DNA of 64,000 bases from Sphingobacterium sp. PCS056 (GTDB taxonomy: Bacteria > Bacteroidota > Bacteroidia > Sphingobacteriales > Sphingobacteriaceae): positions 3,348,001-3,412,000 of the forward strand of contig NZ_CP096883.1 of NCBI RefSeq assembly GCF_023273895.1, written 5' to 3'. A program made the translations under genes and the position numbers. Under the pieces are notes generated by a model. It did no database searches. It was given only the letters and a program-made list of their open reading frames with translations, and was not told where the DNA came from. Within the stretch, counting starts at the first letter, position 1; every line of letters starts with the position of its first letter. Shown piece by piece: positions 26,918 through 35,058 of the stretch.

Positions 26918-27544
26918 TTAAAAGTATATATTTCCCCCAATTATAAATTGTTTTCCATTATAACTCGGGATAAACATATAGTTCGTTTTATCGTTCTTCT
27001 TTTTTCGATCCAGTAGCGGCAATAACCAATAGGCAATTTTTGTACTCAATATACCAATTCCTGCACCCATAGCCACATCAGATAACCAGTGTTTATTATT
27101 GTACATTCGAAAGAAACCGGTACCCGTTGCGACAGCATATCCAGCTACTCCATACCACAGTGATCTATCCCTATATTCTTGCCAGAGTAATTCAGCTCCA
27201 ACAAAAGCAGTTGCAGTATGTCCCGATGGAAAAGAGTTGTTAGCTGAGCTGTCTGGCCGCCATACAGTTCCTGTATTTTTAATACTAAGGACAGTAAAGG
27301 TCATAATTGCATTGGACACTGCTGCAGTAAAGAGGCGTTGTTTCACAGTGTGTTTTGCTTTTATACCAAACGCATCTAATGCAAATATACTTGCAGTACC
27401 AAGATATTGACTAAAATCATCGACTGAAAATTTACGGTCAATATTTTCCCTTAATTCATTTCTGATATCTTGATTTTGACTAATTAGAAAATGACTTTCT
27501 AATGCTATTATTCCATAAGTCATCAATCCCGCTGGGACAAGCAA
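26918..27544 (-). pseudogene. PAP2 phosphatase gene, 5'-truncated
   Basis: The 208-aa frame has the whole PAP2 active site: K(x6)RP as KNTGTVWRP, SFPSGHT, and FFRMYNNKHWLSD. Such enzymes hydrolyse lipid phosphates at the membrane or in the periplasm. Homologues I know begin with a signal peptide and some 60 further residues before the segment corresponding to LLVPAGLMTYG, with which this frame starts. Here the first codon is TTG, and an in-frame stop lies five codons upstream. Directly upstream is the stem-loop tail of the NTF2-like cassette (27556-27598), so an insertion or deletion seems to have removed the 5' end. It may be inactive for export even though the catalytic residues are intact. 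Confidence 0.65.
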
Positions 27545-27555
27545 CTTACTGTCTA

Positions 27556-27598
27556 CTCATATGTTTAGTATAAGCTAAATCGTGAGATATGGCTTTTT
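27556..27598 (+). repeat. Solitary copy of the NTF2-cassette terminator tail
   Basis: TCATATGTTTAGTA followed by a ten-bp stem with one mismatch (27572-27581 and 27586-27595) around loop GTGA and a T run. The same tail follows the exported NTF2-like genes at 48634-48672 and 56922-56964, and more divergently at 61625-61665. No gene copy precedes it here; it abuts the truncated PAP2 gene. Confidence 0.7.
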
Positions 27599-27670
27599 TG
27601 TTTAATACTTATTTAATAATTTCAGATTAATATGTTACTTATCAATGATGTATGTTAGTGATTTTTTTAT

Positions 27671-27687
27671 TGAGTAAAAAATACTCA
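27671..27687. promoter_or_regulatory. Candidate NrtR operator 1
   Basis: Palindrome TGAGTA-AAAAA-TACTCA. The same six-bp arms and five-bp A/T spacer occur in operator 2, with centres 55 bp apart. It lies just upstream of the probable -33 element of the NAD operon. Confidence 0.7.
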
Positions 27688-27693
27688 GAAAAA

Positions 27694-27724
27694 TTGTGTA
27701 AATAAAAAATAATGCCCATATTTG
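27694..27724 (+). promoter_or_regulatory. Candidate promoter of the NAD operon
   Basis: TTG (27694-27696), 20-nt spacer, then CATATTTG (27717-27724), one mismatch from the Bacteroidota -7 consensus TAnnTTTG. It is bracketed by the two palindromes, and the -7 element overlaps operator 2. This is the geometry expected for repression. Confidence 0.5.
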
Positions 27725-27747
27725 TTGAGTAAAATATACTCAACAAA
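27721..27747. promoter_or_regulatory. Candidate NrtR operator 2
   Basis: Perfect 11-bp inverted repeat TTTGTTGAGTA / TACTCAACAAA around AAATA, ending 12 nt before the first start codon of the NAD operon. It shares the core TGAGTA-N5-TACTCA with operator 1. Assignment to NrtR is inferred from the nrtR gene at the end of the operon. Confidence 0.75.
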
Positions 27748-27759
27748 TACAAAAGAGTT

Positions 27760-28569
27760 ATGATTGTACTTAACAACCACACTATAATCACAGAACAGTT
27801 TCCCAACAAGGAAACCAAAATCAAAGATTTTGATTCTTATATCTTAGAAGGTAATTTGCTTGAATTCACTTACCAAGAGGACGGTGATCTGATTAAACTT
27901 CTTTTTGTTAAGAAAAGGCTTGATCAGGATCAGGTTAACTGTAAGCTCGTGATCAACTATATGCCTTATAGCCGTATGGACCGTAAGATTGATGGTGATC
28001 TGTTCACCCTTCAGTATATCTGTGCGTTTATCAACGACCTTAACTTTGAAAAGGTTTATGTTATTGAACCGCACTCGGCCAAAACCATTGAACTATTGCA
28101 CAATAGCGAGGCCATCTACCCAGCACTTGATTGGTTACCAATGATTATGGATCAGATGCAGTTTACAGATCAAGACCGAATTGTTTTTCCGGACAAAGGA
28201 GCAGCTGCACGGTATGAAAATGCGGGGTATGCTAATAGTTGCATATTTGACAAGACACGTCATCCACAGACCGGACGTATTGAAAATATGCTTCTTAAAC
28301 GGGGAGATATACCCCAAGGGGCGAAGTGCATTATCGTAGATGATCTTTGTTCGGCAGGCGGAACCTTCCTCTGGGCAGGACAGATCCTAAAACAAATGGG
28401 TGCTAGTGAAGTATATCTTCTCGTTACGCACTGTGAACCACGTGTATTATCAGGTAAATTGCTTAATCAAGATTCACCTATAAATAAAGTCTACACTAGC
28501 ACATCAATGATGCGTGAAACGCATTCCAAAATAGAGTACATCACCATTAATCTAGAAAACTATGTTTAA
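27760..28569 (+). CDS. Ribose-phosphate pyrophosphokinase-like protein (Prs family) of a NAD operon
   Basis: A 269-aa PRPP synthetase homologue, shorter than standard Prs (about 310-320). Visible are MPYSRMDRK (the Prs R-x-DRK loop), EPHSAKT, and the phosphoribosyl-binding loop CIIVDDLCSAGGTF. As Prs it would supply PRPP to the next enzyme. It is first in the operon, directly under the paired operators, and overlaps nadV by 8 nt. An alternative is that it activates ADP-ribose rather than ribose 5-phosphate, as the Prs-like Adps of phage NARP1 systems does; sequence alone does not decide. Confidence 0.82.
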   Translation: MIVLNNHTIITEQFPNKETKIKDFDSYILEGNLLEFTYQEDGDLIKLLFVKKRLDQDQVNCKLVINYMPYSRMDRKIDGDLFTLQYICAFINDLNFEKVYVIEPHSAKTIELLHNSEAIYPALDWLPMIMDQMQFTDQDRIVFPDKGAAARYENAGYANSCIFDKTRHPQTGRIENMLLKRGDIPQGAKCIIVDDLCSAGGTFLWAGQILKQMGASEVYLLVTHCEPRVLSGKLLNQDSPINKVYTSTSMMRETHSKIEYITINLENYV

Positions 28570-30070
28570 TCCGATCAGCAAAAATCCTATCCTTTGGACA
28601 GACGGTTACAAGTTATGTCACAAAGATCAATATCCTGCCAAGACCAATTGGGTATATGAAACTTGGACACCCCGCATGTCACGTATAGCTGGTATTAGCC
28701 ATGTTGTATTTTTCGGATTACAGGGAGCATTAGCAGAAATGACCCATGCCTTTGATCAGTATTTTTTCAGTCAGCCATTAGAGGTAGTAGTGGCCGAATA
28801 CGAAGAAGCTATCCAGCATGTTTTTGCACATACCAATGCTCATTTTGCATCCACTCACAGCTCATCTCACATCAGCGCACTGCATCAACTAGGTTATCTG
28901 CCCATTAAACTCAAAGCTATAAAAGAGGGAAGTTTAGTTCCGATAGGTGTACCCATGTTTACAATCGAAAATACACATCCTGACTTCTTTTGGTTACCCG
29001 GTTATTTAGAGACCCAGCTTTCAGCCTATATCTGGTCACCCATGACAGCAGCTACCATTGCAGATCGTTACAAAAGATTGTTGAACAGCTATGCCGAGAA
29101 AACTGGAGATGTTCAAAAAGTGCAGACCCAAGCAGGTGATTTCTCTATGAGGGGAATGGGTTCTCCAGAGACCGCGTATCGTACAGCAGGAGGACATCTA
29201 TTAAGCTTTTCGGTATCTGCTACCCTTTCTGTGCGAGACTATCTCAAATCGTATTATGCAGCAGGCAATGATATTATGATGTATACACCATCTACGGAGC
29301 ATAGTGTAATGTGTTCATATGGCGAGCACGAACTTGAAGCATTTCGCCATCTGATCACCGAAGTATACCCAAGTGGTAATATTTCAATAGTATCCGATAC
29401 CTATGACCTTTGGAATGTCGTAGACCAAGTTCTGCCACAGCTGAAAGAGCTGATCCTCTCCCGAGATGGAAAAGTGGTGATTCGTCCAGACAGTGGAGAT
29501 CCTATTCATATTATCTGCGGGGATCAGGATTCTGACCGTGACACCGTTCAAAAAGGAATTGTTGAACGGTTGTTTGAAATCTTTGGCGGTACCGTCAATG
29601 CAAAAGGTTACAAAGAGCTAGATCCACATATTGGTGTAGTTTATGGTGATTCCATTACTGTCGATCGTGCAGAAAAGATCTGCAGTGGACTGATGGAAAA
29701 AGGTTTTGCTTCCACCAATACTGCTTTAGGAATTGGGTCGTACACCTACCAGTATGTGACACGTGATACATTCGGTTTCGCATTAAAAGGAACAGCAGAA
29801 GAAGTAGACGGACACTTTAAAGCCATTCAAAAACGTCCAGCGACCGATACCGGAAACTTCAAAAAATCACAAAAAGGTATCGTAGCAGTGGTATTTGAAG
29901 ACCAGGATTATCGGTTGATTGATGATCTAACCCCAGAGACAGTAACAGCATTAAAGCATCGAAACCTCTTGAAAGATTTTTATATTGACGGTGAATTCGT
30001 TTTCACCAATACATTTGAAGATATCAGAAATTTATTAAAACTAGAATCAAATCGCGTATATGGAAACTAA
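28562..30070 (+). CDS. nadV: Nicotinamide phosphoribosyltransferase (NAMPT/NadV)
   Basis: A 502-aa NAMPT-family enzyme that makes NMN from nicotinamide and PRPP, the one-step salvage route to NAD. Family landmarks are TDGYKLCHKDQYP at the N-terminus, DFSMRGMGSPETA, TPSTEHSVMCSYGE, SDTYDLWNVV, VIRPDSGDP (about residue 310), YGDSI and IGSYTYQYVTRDTFGFALK. Length is normal for bacterial NadV. It overlaps the Prs-like gene by 8 nt and nadE by 11 nt, so the three are translationally linked. A phage-type nicotinamide ADP-ribose transferase activity (Namat) cannot be excluded from sequence. Confidence 0.9.
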   Translation: MFNPISKNPILWTDGYKLCHKDQYPAKTNWVYETWTPRMSRIAGISHVVFFGLQGALAEMTHAFDQYFFSQPLEVVVAEYEEAIQHVFAHTNAHFASTHSSSHISALHQLGYLPIKLKAIKEGSLVPIGVPMFTIENTHPDFFWLPGYLETQLSAYIWSPMTAATIADRYKRLLNSYAEKTGDVQKVQTQAGDFSMRGMGSPETAYRTAGGHLLSFSVSATLSVRDYLKSYYAAGNDIMMYTPSTEHSVMCSYGEHELEAFRHLITEVYPSGNISIVSDTYDLWNVVDQVLPQLKELILSRDGKVVIRPDSGDPIHIICGDQDSDRDTVQKGIVERLFEIFGGTVNAKGYKELDPHIGVVYGDSITVDRAEKICSGLMEKGFASTNTALGIGSYTYQYVTRDTFGFALKGTAEEVDGHFKAIQKRPATDTGNFKKSQKGIVAVVFEDQDYRLIDDLTPETVTALKHRNLLKDFYIDGEFVFTNTFEDIRNLLKLESNRVYGN

Positions 30071-30842
30071 ACTACAGAAGCCATTCGTTATCAATGATGA
30101 CAATGTCGCACATTATGCAACTAAAATTGCAACATGGATTGCGCAACAGGTCACTACGGCCAAACGTAAAGGAGTAGTGCTGGGTATGAGCGGCGGGATA
30201 GACTGTAGCGTTGTCGCCTGCCTTTGCCATTTGGCTAAAGTCGATACACATTTGGTCATGATGCCCTATGGCAATGATATGACCAGTAGCAGAAGTTCAC
30301 AGCATGCATTAGAACTGATTCAAAAGTTCAATTTTGCACATCATACTTTTGATATCCAGCCAGCAGTAGCTGCCCTGACCATTACTAATGTGACTTTCTT
30401 GGCACAAGCTGGAACTGTCAATCAAGCCCTGAGCCAAGCCAATATACGTCCACGTGTCCGAATGACCTACCTCTATCAGTTAGCACAGCTGGGTAGTCGA
30501 TTTGTGATCGGTACAGGTAATATGGCCGAGCGTACAGTAGGTTATTTTACCAAATGGGGCGACGGTGCAGCAGACCTTAATCCATTGGGCATGCTCACTA
30601 AACAAGAAGTATATACTTTAGCCGCATATCTCGGGGTACCCGATTCTATTATTGACAAGAAACCATCAGCAGGGCTTTGGGAAGGGCAGACCGACGAGGA
30701 TGAGCTAGGTATGACATACGCCCAAATAGATGCATTTATATTAGCAGGGACATCCGGAGATGAAAGTATCGATAGATTAATTAATCAACGTATAGCCCTA
30801 TCCGCTCATAAGTTTGCCGCAGTTCCAATTTTTAATGATTAA
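30060..30842 (+). CDS. nadE: NAD synthetase, ammonia-dependent type
   Basis: A 260-aa NadE of the short form without a glutaminase domain. It amidates nicotinate adenine dinucleotide to NAD with ATP and ammonia. The PP-loop is MSGGIDCSVVA (usual SGGxDS, here with Cys in place of the second-last position). NaAD and ATP contacts are in IGTGNMAERTVGYFTKWGDGAADLNPLG and KKPSAGLWEGQTDEDELG. It overlaps nadV by 11 nt. Its presence next to nadV means the operon serves both the amidated and the deamidated route. Confidence 0.9.
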   Translation: METKLQKPFVINDDNVAHYATKIATWIAQQVTTAKRKGVVLGMSGGIDCSVVACLCHLAKVDTHLVMMPYGNDMTSSRSSQHALELIQKFNFAHHTFDIQPAVAALTITNVTFLAQAGTVNQALSQANIRPRVRMTYLYQLAQLGSRFVIGTGNMAERTVGYFTKWGDGAADLNPLGMLTKQEVYTLAAYLGVPDSIIDKKPSAGLWEGQTDEDELGMTYAQIDAFILAGTSGDESIDRLINQRIALSAHKFAAVPIFND

Positions 30843-30854
30843 TATTTTAGTATT

Positions 30855-31769
30855 ATGAATACCACCTATCAACACATTATCGATGTCAACCATATCGCTT
30901 CTTACGAAAGTATAGAAGACATAAATAATATGCTAACCCTTGGCCAATCCGAAAATATCAAACCCGCATCGCAGGATCAGAAACGCAATCTGCTATTGGC
31001 TATCGACGTGCAGAACGATTTTATGGAAGGTATTGGGAGTCTTGCTGTTCAGGGTTCCAGAGCAGATGTACAGCGCCTCACACAATGGATGTATCGTAAT
31101 ATAGGATCATTGACTCAGGTTATCTGTAGTCTGGACTGCCACTCCATGATGCAGATTTTTCATCCTGTCTGGTGGGTAGATCATGAGGGTAATCATCCCG
31201 AACCATTTACCATCATTACTTACGATGATGTTATTCAGGGTGTCTGGTCTGCAGCCCATGGGGGCAAAGAACGCTCTTTAGAATATCTGAAGAATTTGGA
31301 AAATGATCACAAGAAAAAGCTTTGTATATGGCCATATCATTGTTTAGAAGGAACAGCAGGAGCAAAGCTCGAGAGTCAGTTTACCAAAATGCTTTACTTT
31401 CATGCGGCAGCCCGTAGCTCACCACCACAATTGATTTATAAGGGACAAAACCCCTACACCGAGATGTATGGTATCATCAAAGCCGAATACGATCCTGATC
31501 ACTATATCAACTATGAAGTGCTCAATGCCGTGAGTCAGTTTGATGCCATCTATATGGCAGGTCAGGCTTCCAGTCATTGCGTATTGGCTTCTGTTACCCA
31601 GATTTTAGAGCACTTTGCTGACCATAGGGAGATCACCTCACGCATTACTTTACTGGAAGACTGTATGTCACCTATAGCTGGATATGAAGAGAGTACAAGG
31701 CAACAGTTTGAAGTACTTCAGGAGCGATATGGTATCCACATTCGTAAATCAACTGACATCATTTTATAG
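30855..31769 (+). CDS. Isochorismatase-family hydrolase, nicotinamidase-like
   Basis: A 304-aa cysteine hydrolase. The triad is visible as Asp in LAIDVQNDFM (about residue 50), a Lys in LIYKGQNPYTEMYG, and Cys in MAGQASSHCVLASV. HPVWWVDHEGNHPEP supplies probable metal-binding His and Asp. Position in a NAD operon suggests nicotinamide to nicotinate. It is longer than typical PncA (about 200 aa), having an N-terminal extension of about 45 residues and inserts, so another amide substrate is possible. It lies 12 nt after nadE and 2 nt before nrtR. Confidence 0.8.
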   Translation: MNTTYQHIIDVNHIASYESIEDINNMLTLGQSENIKPASQDQKRNLLLAIDVQNDFMEGIGSLAVQGSRADVQRLTQWMYRNIGSLTQVICSLDCHSMMQIFHPVWWVDHEGNHPEPFTIITYDDVIQGVWSAAHGGKERSLEYLKNLENDHKKKLCIWPYHCLEGTAGAKLESQFTKMLYFHAAARSSPPQLIYKGQNPYTEMYGIIKAEYDPDHYINYEVLNAVSQFDAIYMAGQASSHCVLASVTQILEHFADHREITSRITLLEDCMSPIAGYEESTRQQFEVLQERYGIHIRKSTDIIL

Positions 31770-31771
31770 TT

Positions 31772-32476
31772 ATGAGCAGCACGAGACCAACATTTAGTTA
31801 TGAATATCCAAGACCAGCAGTCACCGTAGACTGTGTCATCTTCGGATTTGATAAAGGAGAACTCAAAGTGTTGCTCACCAAGCGTGGCATCGAGCCATTT
31901 TTAGGTAAATGGGCATTTCCCGGAGGATTTATTTTAGAAATGGAGACCGCCGATGAATGTGCCCGTCGCAAACTGGCAGAAGAAGCAGGATTAGAAGATC
32001 TCTATTTGGAGCAGCTGTATACTTTTTCAGATATCGATCGAGATCCTCGTTTTCGGGTTATCAGCATTGCCTATTATGCCCTGGTCAAGTCTACAGATTA
32101 TCTTATTGAGGCAGGACATGATATTGAAGAAGCAAAATGGTTCAGTTTAGAAGAAGCCTATGCATTAGCATTTGATCACGATCAGATTCTATCCGTTGCC
32201 ATTGAGCGTTTGAAAGGAAAGATCCGTTATCAGCCCATAGGATTTGAATTATTGCCGGAGCAATTCACATTGCCCGAGCTGCACAAACTGTATGAGACCA
32301 TTTTGCAAAGAGCGATTGATCGGGGCAATTTCCGAAAGAAGATTTTAAGTATGGACCTGTTAATTGATCATAGTGAAAAGCAACCAGATCGACATGCTCG
32401 TGCAGCCAAGATTTATAGCTTTAATAGAGATAAATACGAGTCACTCAAACAATCAGGATTCTATTTTGAGCTTTAA
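31772..32476 (+). CDS. nrtR: NrtR-type Nudix-related transcriptional regulator
   Basis: A 234-aa protein with an N-terminal Nudix-like domain and a C-terminal winged-helix domain (LPELHKLYETILQRAIDRGNFRKKI, about residues 165-195). This is the architecture of NrtR, which represses NAD genes and releases DNA when it binds ADP-ribose or related ligands. The Nudix box reads GFILEMETADECARRKLAEE; the canonical RE pair is R66-K67, so one metal-binding Glu is lost, as in regulators that bind but do not hydrolyse. It closes the NAD operon, and its likely targets are the two palindromes at 27671-27747. Some related Bacteroidota proteins regulate sugar genes instead. Confidence 0.85.
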   Translation: MSSTRPTFSYEYPRPAVTVDCVIFGFDKGELKVLLTKRGIEPFLGKWAFPGGFILEMETADECARRKLAEEAGLEDLYLEQLYTFSDIDRDPRFRVISIAYYALVKSTDYLIEAGHDIEEAKWFSLEEAYALAFDHDQILSVAIERLKGKIRYQPIGFELLPEQFTLPELHKLYETILQRAIDRGNFRKKILSMDLLIDHSEKQPDRHARAAKIYSFNRDKYESLKQSGFYFEL

Positions 32477-32674
32477 TACTTGTATATCTTTTTACAAATT
32501 ATGGAGAACTATTTCATGTTGTTTATTTTGAACATATAATTGAAGCATTAGGGAGAGATTGAAATAAATTCCTTGTGACTGCCAATCACCATTATGGTCA
32601 TGAACCACATGTCAGATAGGTTCAGTGTCTTCAATCCATAGTCTCGTTGTAAACGTTGTTAAATGCTTAGGCTC
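32477..32674. other. Start of a 744-bp intergenic region between the NAD and polyketide operons
   Basis: The full gap is 32477-33220. Apart from the DUF4262-like remnant on the minus strand at 32675-32863, nothing was recognised. The final 150 bp must hold the promoter of the polyketide operon; TTATTTG near 33176 resembles a -7 element only weakly. Confidence 0.45.
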
Positions 32675-32863
32675 TTAAAATTTAAAGTCAGCATTCCTGT
32701 CAAGCGAAGCCTGTATGGATCGATATTTTTCTTCAAAATTATCCTCCCAGGGAAATTTTGCATTTTGGTCTGTCCAGACCAATAGAAGCGCATCAAATTT
32801 TTTACCCTGATAATAATTTATATCAGCACCAGAATATTCGGCTATATTTATTTTATCTAACAC
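32675..32863 (-). pseudogene. C-terminal remnant of a DUF4262-like protein
   Basis: A 62-codon frame from a GTG. The segment YYQGKKFDALLLVWTDQNAK followed by FPWEDNF matches, in my memory, the end of DUF4262 domains (typical ...WPDxxGxFPWE). A full domain is about 150 residues and the N-terminal part is missing, so this is scored as a remnant. No function can be assigned. Confidence 0.45.
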
Positions 32864-33220
32864 TATAGACGTAGCCTTACCTATCCTTAAAGATATTATA
32901 TATCTACGGCTGTAAACGATTTTTTAGTTCAAACAAAATCATCTCCAAATTGTTGATAAGATGCAGATTGTTGTCATGTGCATTGTTATTTAAAAAAAAA
33001 CGCTCTTATTGACGAAGATTCGTAATCCTTAAAATAGATCGTTTTCGTTGATAGAAATAAAGTCATGATAAATCATAACCATCAAATTAATTGGAATAAA
33101 ACCCGCTGATAAAATGACGGAAAATCAGAAATATGTTTTTGTGACTGAATCTTAAATTACTTTTTACATACAAGCTTATTTGAAAACTTTAAATTTATGA
33201 TATTCCTATTTTATTAATAT

Positions 33221-34354
33221 ATGAATAAGAATCCTGATGTAATTATTATTGGTGGTGGCCTAGCAGGCTTGACAGCTGCATTACATTTGTCAAAAAAAGG
33301 ATTAAAAGTTACATTAATTGAAAAGTATACCTACCCCCGACATAAAGTTTGTGGTGAATATCTTTCCAGCGAAGTATTACCTTACTTAGATTGGCTGGGT
33401 TTAGACATTTTACAATTACATCCAACAATTATTAACAAACTTAAATTTAGTCATCAAAATGGTAAAATTGCAAATGCACACTTACCATTAGGAGGACTTG
33501 GTGTCAGTCGCTATTCGCTGGATAATTTCCTATATCTAAAAGCAATAGCAATGGGATGCACTGTAATCAAAGCAACAGTAACAGCTGTGACTTTTAAAGT
33601 AGATAGATTTACAGTTGTAACCGAAAATCAAATCTTAATAACAGAAATCGTATTGGGTGCATATGGGAAACGCTCAAACATGGATCAAGTACTGGAGCGC
33701 AATTTTATAAGTAAGACAGCTCCGTGGCTAGCGGTAAAGGGGCATTATACTGGAGATTTCCCAAATGATGTAGTAGCACTACATAACTTTAAGGGTGGGT
33801 ATTGTGGTATTACAAAAGTTGAAAACAATACCATAAATATGTGCTATCTAGCAGATTTAAAATCATTCAAAAAATACAGAAACATAGCAGAATTTGAACA
33901 AAATGTGCTTTATAAAAATAGACATATCAAATCTTTTTTTGAAAAAAGCACAGTACTTTTTGATAAACCAATTACCATAAGCCAGATCTCATTTGATAGA
34001 AAACCGATCATTGAAAACCATATATTGATGATAGGTGATGCTGCAGGTCTTATTCATCCGCTTTGTGGCAATGGCATGGCCATGGCTATGCACAGCGCCA
34101 AAATTTCGTCAGAACTGATACTAGATTATTACACAGGTAAAATCCCTACACGAAAACTATTAGAAAAGGAATTCACACGACAATGGAAACAAAATTTCGG
34201 AAAGAGATTGTTAATCGGCAACCTTTTAGCTAAAGCACTGCAGCATCAAGCCATCACAACACTATTGATCCGTATCGCAACGATGTTCCCCTCTGTTCTC
34301 CCCAAGATAATTAAGCAAACTCACGGTAAACCAATAACAATCAAATGGGCATAA
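33221..34354 (+). CDS. FAD-dependent oxidoreductase (geranylgeranyl reductase/hydroxylase type)
   Basis: A 377-aa flavoprotein, first in the polyketide operon. It has the Rossmann FAD motif IIIGGGLAGLTAAL (residues 8-21), YPRHKVCGEYLS typical of the geranylgeranyl-reductase-like and aromatic hydroxylase group, and the second FAD motif IGDAAGLIHPLCGNGMAMAM (about 271-290). It probably hydroxylates the phenolic or pyrone product of the operon, or reduces a double bond. It overlaps the methyltransferase start by 10 nt. A role like SrsC of Streptomyces alkylquinone clusters is an inference from gene content. Confidence 0.82.
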   Translation: MNKNPDVIIIGGGLAGLTAALHLSKKGLKVTLIEKYTYPRHKVCGEYLSSEVLPYLDWLGLDILQLHPTIINKLKFSHQNGKIANAHLPLGGLGVSRYSLDNFLYLKAIAMGCTVIKATVTAVTFKVDRFTVVTENQILITEIVLGAYGKRSNMDQVLERNFISKTAPWLAVKGHYTGDFPNDVVALHNFKGGYCGITKVENNTINMCYLADLKSFKKYRNIAEFEQNVLYKNRHIKSFFEKSTVLFDKPITISQISFDRKPIIENHILMIGDAAGLIHPLCGNGMAMAMHSAKISSELILDYYTGKIPTRKLLEKEFTRQWKQNFGKRLLIGNLLAKALQHQAITTLLIRIATMFPSVLPKIIKQTHGKPITIKWA

Positions 34355-35058
34355 ATACCAATGACAGAACAGAACAGACCGAATTAATGGATGATTTTTC
34401 ACTTCAGGGCGAAGAATTGCGCGAAGCATTGGATAAAATCGCACGGATCAATCAGTTCCTCGGTGGGAATAATATTACACTTGACGGTATAAATCAATTA
34501 TTAACACACGTGGACAGGTCCAAACCGATCATCATTGCAGATATAGGCTGCGGTAACGGTGATATGTTGCGGATGCTAGCCAAATATGGTAATAAGTACC
34601 ATATCAATTTTAAAATGATCGGAATAGATGCGAATGAATATACGATAAATTACGCTCGGAAATTATCAAAAGATTACGATAATATCGACTATATATGCCT
34701 GGATATTTTTGACGAGGAGTTCAATACCCTAAAATACGATATTGCGCTTTGCACCTTAACTATTCATCATTTTACTAATGAAAAAATAATAGATTTAATC
34801 ACTATCTTTAATCGTAATGCCTCTGTAGGAATAGTTGTAAACGATTTACAGCGCAGCAAACTGGCTTATAGACTTTACCAAATGGTCTGTTTTATTTTTA
34901 GATTAAACAAGATGCTGCAAGAAGATGGATGTATATCTATACTAAGAGGATTTAAAAGAGATGAACTGCAGAGTTTTGCAAAAACACTAAATTTAAAAAA
35001 TTATACCATCCAATGGAAATGGGCTTTCCGCTACCAATGGATAATACCTAAAATATGA
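34345..35058 (+). CDS. Class I SAM-dependent methyltransferase
   Basis: A 237-aa methyltransferase with the SAM-binding glycine loop IIADIGCGNGDM (about residues 63-74), the acidic residue at the end of strand 2 (MIGIDANEY), and motif post-I IALCTLTIHHF. It lies between the flavoprotein and the type III polyketide synthase, with a 10-nt overlap upstream and a 4-nt ATGA overlap downstream. It probably methylates the polyketide ring (O- or C-). The substrate is inferred from position only. Confidence 0.82.
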   Translation: MGINTNDRTEQTELMDDFSLQGEELREALDKIARINQFLGGNNITLDGINQLLTHVDRSKPIIIADIGCGNGDMLRMLAKYGNKYHINFKMIGIDANEYTINYARKLSKDYDNIDYICLDIFDEEFNTLKYDIALCTLTIHHFTNEKIIDLITIFNRNASVGIVVNDLQRSKLAYRLYQMVCFIFRLNKMLQEDGCISILRGFKRDELQSFAKTLNLKNYTIQWKWAFRYQWIIPKI

